Origin: JAFGPL01 sp963781805
GTDB lineage: Bacteria > Bacteroidota > Bacteroidia > Bacteroidales > UBA10428
DNA length: 64,000 nt
Direction of reading: 5' to 3'
Assembly (NCBI GenBank): GCA_963781805.1
Contig: CAWAHF010000004.1
Coordinates: forward strand, 5,642,001-5,706,000
Shown here: piece after piece, positions 61,819 through 64,000 of the stretch
How positions within the stretch are numbered: the first letter of the stretch is position 1
How the letters are laid out: every line of letters begins with the position of its first letter
Notes under the pieces: generated by a model
The model's database searches: none
Told to the model about the DNA's origin: nothing
Seen by the model: the letters and a program-made list of their open reading frames with translations, nothing else
Position numbers and translations under genes: made by a program

Positions 61819-62190
61819 TTATGCTTTTTCTACGACAATCTGTGTTCCGTTTCGGATATTTCCCAAAATCTTAAAATTCAGACCTATCTTACCAAAAACA
61901 TTTACCGGACTGAAGGCTTTGGGTTTATTACCTGTGCTTGCCGGGGTTGGTCCGAAAAAAATACAGAAAGCCGGCCCCGCGGGCCAATAAGCCAGTTCTC
62001 CTTCGTTAACCTCTTCTCTTGCATCATTCTCCAGCGAAAGTTTTATATCAACGCTGAAATAAATTTCTTTGCCCCAGGTATGAATTTGCGCCGCAATGGG
62101 CAGGGCATCATAAATGGTTTGAGCTGTAGGTGTATCGTAAAGTTCAGCCTCCAATATGATTTCTCCTGCCTGTATTGATATTTTTTTCAT
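61819..62190 (-). CDS. Cyclophilin-like fold protein
   Basis: A 123-residue protein with the pattern of the prokaryotic cyclophilin-like fold family (TM1367-type): MKKISIQAGEIILEAELYDT at the start, ALPIAAQIHTWGKEIYF, then ELAYWPAGPAFCIFFGPTPAS. It lacks the residues known for classic prolyl isomerase activity, so enzyme function is doubtful. The frame is open nine codons upstream to 62217, but the ATG at 62190 starts the family domain and avoids overlap with the PBP gene. It is 13 bases downstream of the PBP gene and may be co-transcribed. Confidence 0.82.
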   Translation of the reverse strand: MKKISIQAGEIILEAELYDTPTAQTIYDALPIAAQIHTWGKEIYFSVDIKLSLENDAREEVNEGELAYWPAGPAFCIFFGPTPASTGNKPKAFSPVNVFGKIGLNFKILGNIRNGTQIVVEKA

Positions 62191-62203
62191 CAGGTAAGAC
62201 TGT

Positions 62204-64000
62204 TTAATTATTGTCATTCTCTTTTTTCTTTTCCTTTTTTCTGAAAATATTCTTTATCAAATCAAGTATGGATTCTCCTTTCTTATCCAGCAAATCTTTA
62301 ATGGATTCAAACTGATGTTCTTTAAAATCAGGACAATTGGTTTCTTCCAGTATATCCTGCGGAATATCAAATGTGGAATATCTTGAATATTTGTACAGCG
62401 GATCTCTATAAATTTTTTTCATGAATAGGGCCCAGATTGGCATGGCAGCATGCGAACCCTGTCCGAGCGACATGGCACGAAACCTGATAAATGTGTTATC
62501 TCCTCCAACCCACGCTCCTGCAATAAGATCGGGTGTATACCCCATAAACCACCCATCGGTATTAAGTTGGGTTGTTCCGGTTTTTCCGGCAATATCATTT
62601 GTAAATCCATAATTAGATCTTAGTCCTGAGGCTGTACCATAATTCACAACATTTTTCAACATATCGGTCATTATCTCTGCATTTTTAACGGATATCACCT
62701 GTTCATCTGAGATATGAGATTTTTCCTCATAAATAATATTACCGTATTTATCTTCAATTCTTCTCAGATAAATAGGTTTTACTACTTTACCTTTATTGAC
62801 AAATACACTGTAAGCCTGGATAAGTTCGTATAACGATACTTCTGCCGTTCCAAGCGCAAGCGAAGGAACTTCAGGCAGATCGGAGGTAATACCAAGTTTT
62901 CTTGCGAGACTTTTAACTTTATCTAAACCAATATTCATAAGAATTTTCACACTAACCGTGTTTACCGAATGTGTAAGCGCTCCCTTCATGGAGTAAAATC
63001 CACCGTATGATCCGTCCGCATTTTCCGGAGTCCAATCGCTATAATCGGTATATACAATGGAATCATTTGCGAAGTAATCGCAGGGTTTTAAACCACTTTC
63101 CAGTGCAGCGGCATATACGATGGGTTTAAATACCGAGCCCGGTTGTCGTCTGGCTGTAACATGATCGTACTGAAAATAGTGATGATCAATGCCTCCAACC
63201 CATGCCCTGATAAAACCGGTTTTTGCCTCCATGGCCAGAAATCCTGCCTGAAGAAATTTGAGATAATGTTTGATGGAATCCAATGGAGATATCAACTTTT
63301 CAACTTTACCGTTCCAGGTAAATAGCTCCGTTTTTACAGGTTTTTTCATTTCCTCTAAGATGGCAGATTGATCCAATCCCTGACTTTTTAAAGTCTGATA
63401 TCGAACTGATTTATTAATGTCATTCATAATCATCTGATCGGTTTTTCCCCAAGGTTCTGTCTTTCCCCAGGATCGATCAAAAAGATTTTGAAGATAAGCC
63501 ATATGTGTTTTTACAGCTTCTTCTGCATATTGCTGTAAATCGGAATTAATGGTAGTATAGATTTTCAGACCATCGGTATAGATATTATATTTTGTACCAT
63601 CAGGTTTTGGGTGATTTTTAAACCAATCAGCCAGCTCAAGCCGTAAATGTTCCCTGAAATAGGGAGCCGGGCCTTCATTGTGGGTATATCGGGTATAATT
63701 TAATTTAATGGGTAACTTCTTAAGCGAATCAGCTTTTTCAATTTTAAGATACCCATATTTCACCATTTGCGATAGTACAACATTTCTCCGGCTTAGTGCA
63801 TTTTTGGGTTGGGATTTGGGATTATATGCATTCGTGGCTTTAAGCAAACCTACCAGCAAGGCAGCTTCTTCAGGTTTTAACTTTTCAGGTTGTTTTTTAA
63901 AAAATTGCAGGGTTGCCGACTCAATGCCGTATGTATTTTCTCCAAATGAAACTGTATTTAGATAAAGTTCAAGAATATCTTGTTTGTTATATGCCTTTTC
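62204..64000 (-). CDS. Class A penicillin-binding protein (PBP1A-like), 5' end outside window
   Basis: The 598 codons in the window open with the end of a GT51 transglycosylase domain (DILELYLNTVSFGENTYGIE at the window edge, then EEAALLVGLLKATNAYNP). A transpeptidase domain follows: SxxK in RRQPGSVFKPIVYAAALE, SxN in THSVNTVSVK and KTG in AGKTGTTQLNTDGWF. It polymerises and cross-links peptidoglycan on the periplasmic side of the membrane. The frame continues past 64000, so the start and most of the transglycosylase domain lie outside. The last ~40 residues are Lys-rich (KKEKKKENDNN). Confidence 0.95.
   Translation of the reverse strand, partial: EKAYNKQDILELYLNTVSFGENTYGIESATLQFFKKQPEKLKPEEAALLVGLLKATNAYNPKSQPKNALSRRNVVLSQMVKYGYLKIEKADSLKKLPIKLNYTRYTHNEGPAPYFREHLRLELADWFKNHPKPDGTKYNIYTDGLKIYTTINSDLQQYAEEAVKTHMAYLQNLFDRSWGKTEPWGKTDQMIMNDINKSVRYQTLKSQGLDQSAILEEMKKPVKTELFTWNGKVEKLISPLDSIKHYLKFLQAGFLAMEAKTGFIRAWVGGIDHHYFQYDHVTARRQPGSVFKPIVYAAALESGLKPCDYFANDSIVYTDYSDWTPENADGSYGGFYSMKGALTHSVNTVSVKILMNIGLDKVKSLARKLGITSDLPEVPSLALGTAEVSLYELIQAYSVFVNKGKVVKPIYLRRIEDKYGNIIYEEKSHISDEQVISVKNAEIMTDMLKNVVNYGTASGLRSNYGFTNDIAGKTGTTQLNTDGWFMGYTPDLIAGAWVGGDNTFIRFRAMSLGQGSHAAMPIWALFMKKIYRDPLYKYSRYSTFDIPQDILEETNCPDFKEHQFESIKDLLDKKGESILDLIKNIFRKKEKKKENDNN

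Noticed and set aside
1..64000. tRNA, rRNA, CRISPR, transposase, phage or toxin-antitoxin genes
   Set aside because: None was recognised on either strand; the repeats seen lack CRISPR spacing and no mobile-element protein is present.

Overview
The window is typical of a Bacteroidota genome (inference). It is AT-rich, and many intergenic regions carry the phylum's -7 promoter element TAnnTTTG instead of a -10 box. It encodes a type IX secretion C-terminal sorting domain, the gliding/ABC proteins GldF and GldG, DUF3276 (PUR-like), DUF5606, a FeoA-FeoB fusion with its Cys-rich partner, and several plant-polysaccharide enzymes. I would place it near the Bacteroidales/Marinilabiliales, an environmental polysaccharide degrader, but cannot name the species. 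No rRNA, tRNA, CRISPR array, transposase or phage gene was seen.

Layout: 0-2.5 kb holds a three-domain rhodanese, a DUF427 protein and a GC-rich repeat patch. 2.5-7.3 kb holds an SDR reductase, a secreted rhamnogalacturonan-acetylesterase-like protein, a MaoC hydratase and two decayed genes. 7.3-9.7 kb is a TetR regulator with an ABC-2 exporter, with matching palindromes in front of each transcription unit. 10-11.8 kb is a CLC protein with CBS domains. 12.2-19.1 kb is a five-gene minus-strand operon for pectin-type sugars: rhamnose mutarotase, PL22-like lyase, GH106-like rhamnosidase, five-bladed-propeller glycosidase and a Tat-exported enolase-superfamily enzyme. A large cytoplasmic PAS-rich hybrid kinase is divergent from it.

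22.6-28.8 kb carries housekeeping and gliding genes on the minus strand (FAH hydrolase, DEDDh exonuclease, DnaN, DUF4340, GldG, GldF). 29-36.2 kb is envelope-related: PagL-like deacylase, head-GIN lipoprotein, glycosyltransferase, SpoIID protein, LpxB, SurE. 36-41 kb has a HEAT-like protein, a cold-shock-domain protein, a hemerythrin protein and a BlaI/BlaR1 pair. The space before a very large secreted DUF4450-type protein (41.3-45.1 kb) contains an inverted repeat followed by 11 exactly phased 21-bp units.

45-55 kb is core: DUF5606, TerB/J-domain protein, CoaE, YbbR/CdaR, YajC, NusB, DUF3276, a HEAT-like protein, FeoAB with partner, and an RRM protein. 55.4-60.8 kb is a three-gene minus-strand unit: a five-fold repeat protein, a Tat-type ferredoxin-fused aldo/keto reductase and a propeller lipoprotein resembling rhamnogalacturonan lyases. 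The window ends with a CHAD protein, a cyclophilin-like protein and a class A PBP cut by the window edge.

The least explained items are the 21-bp phased array at 41.07-41.30 kb and the secreted protein of five ~135-residue repeats at 58.7-60.8 kb. No complete undescribed defence or mobile system was recognised.
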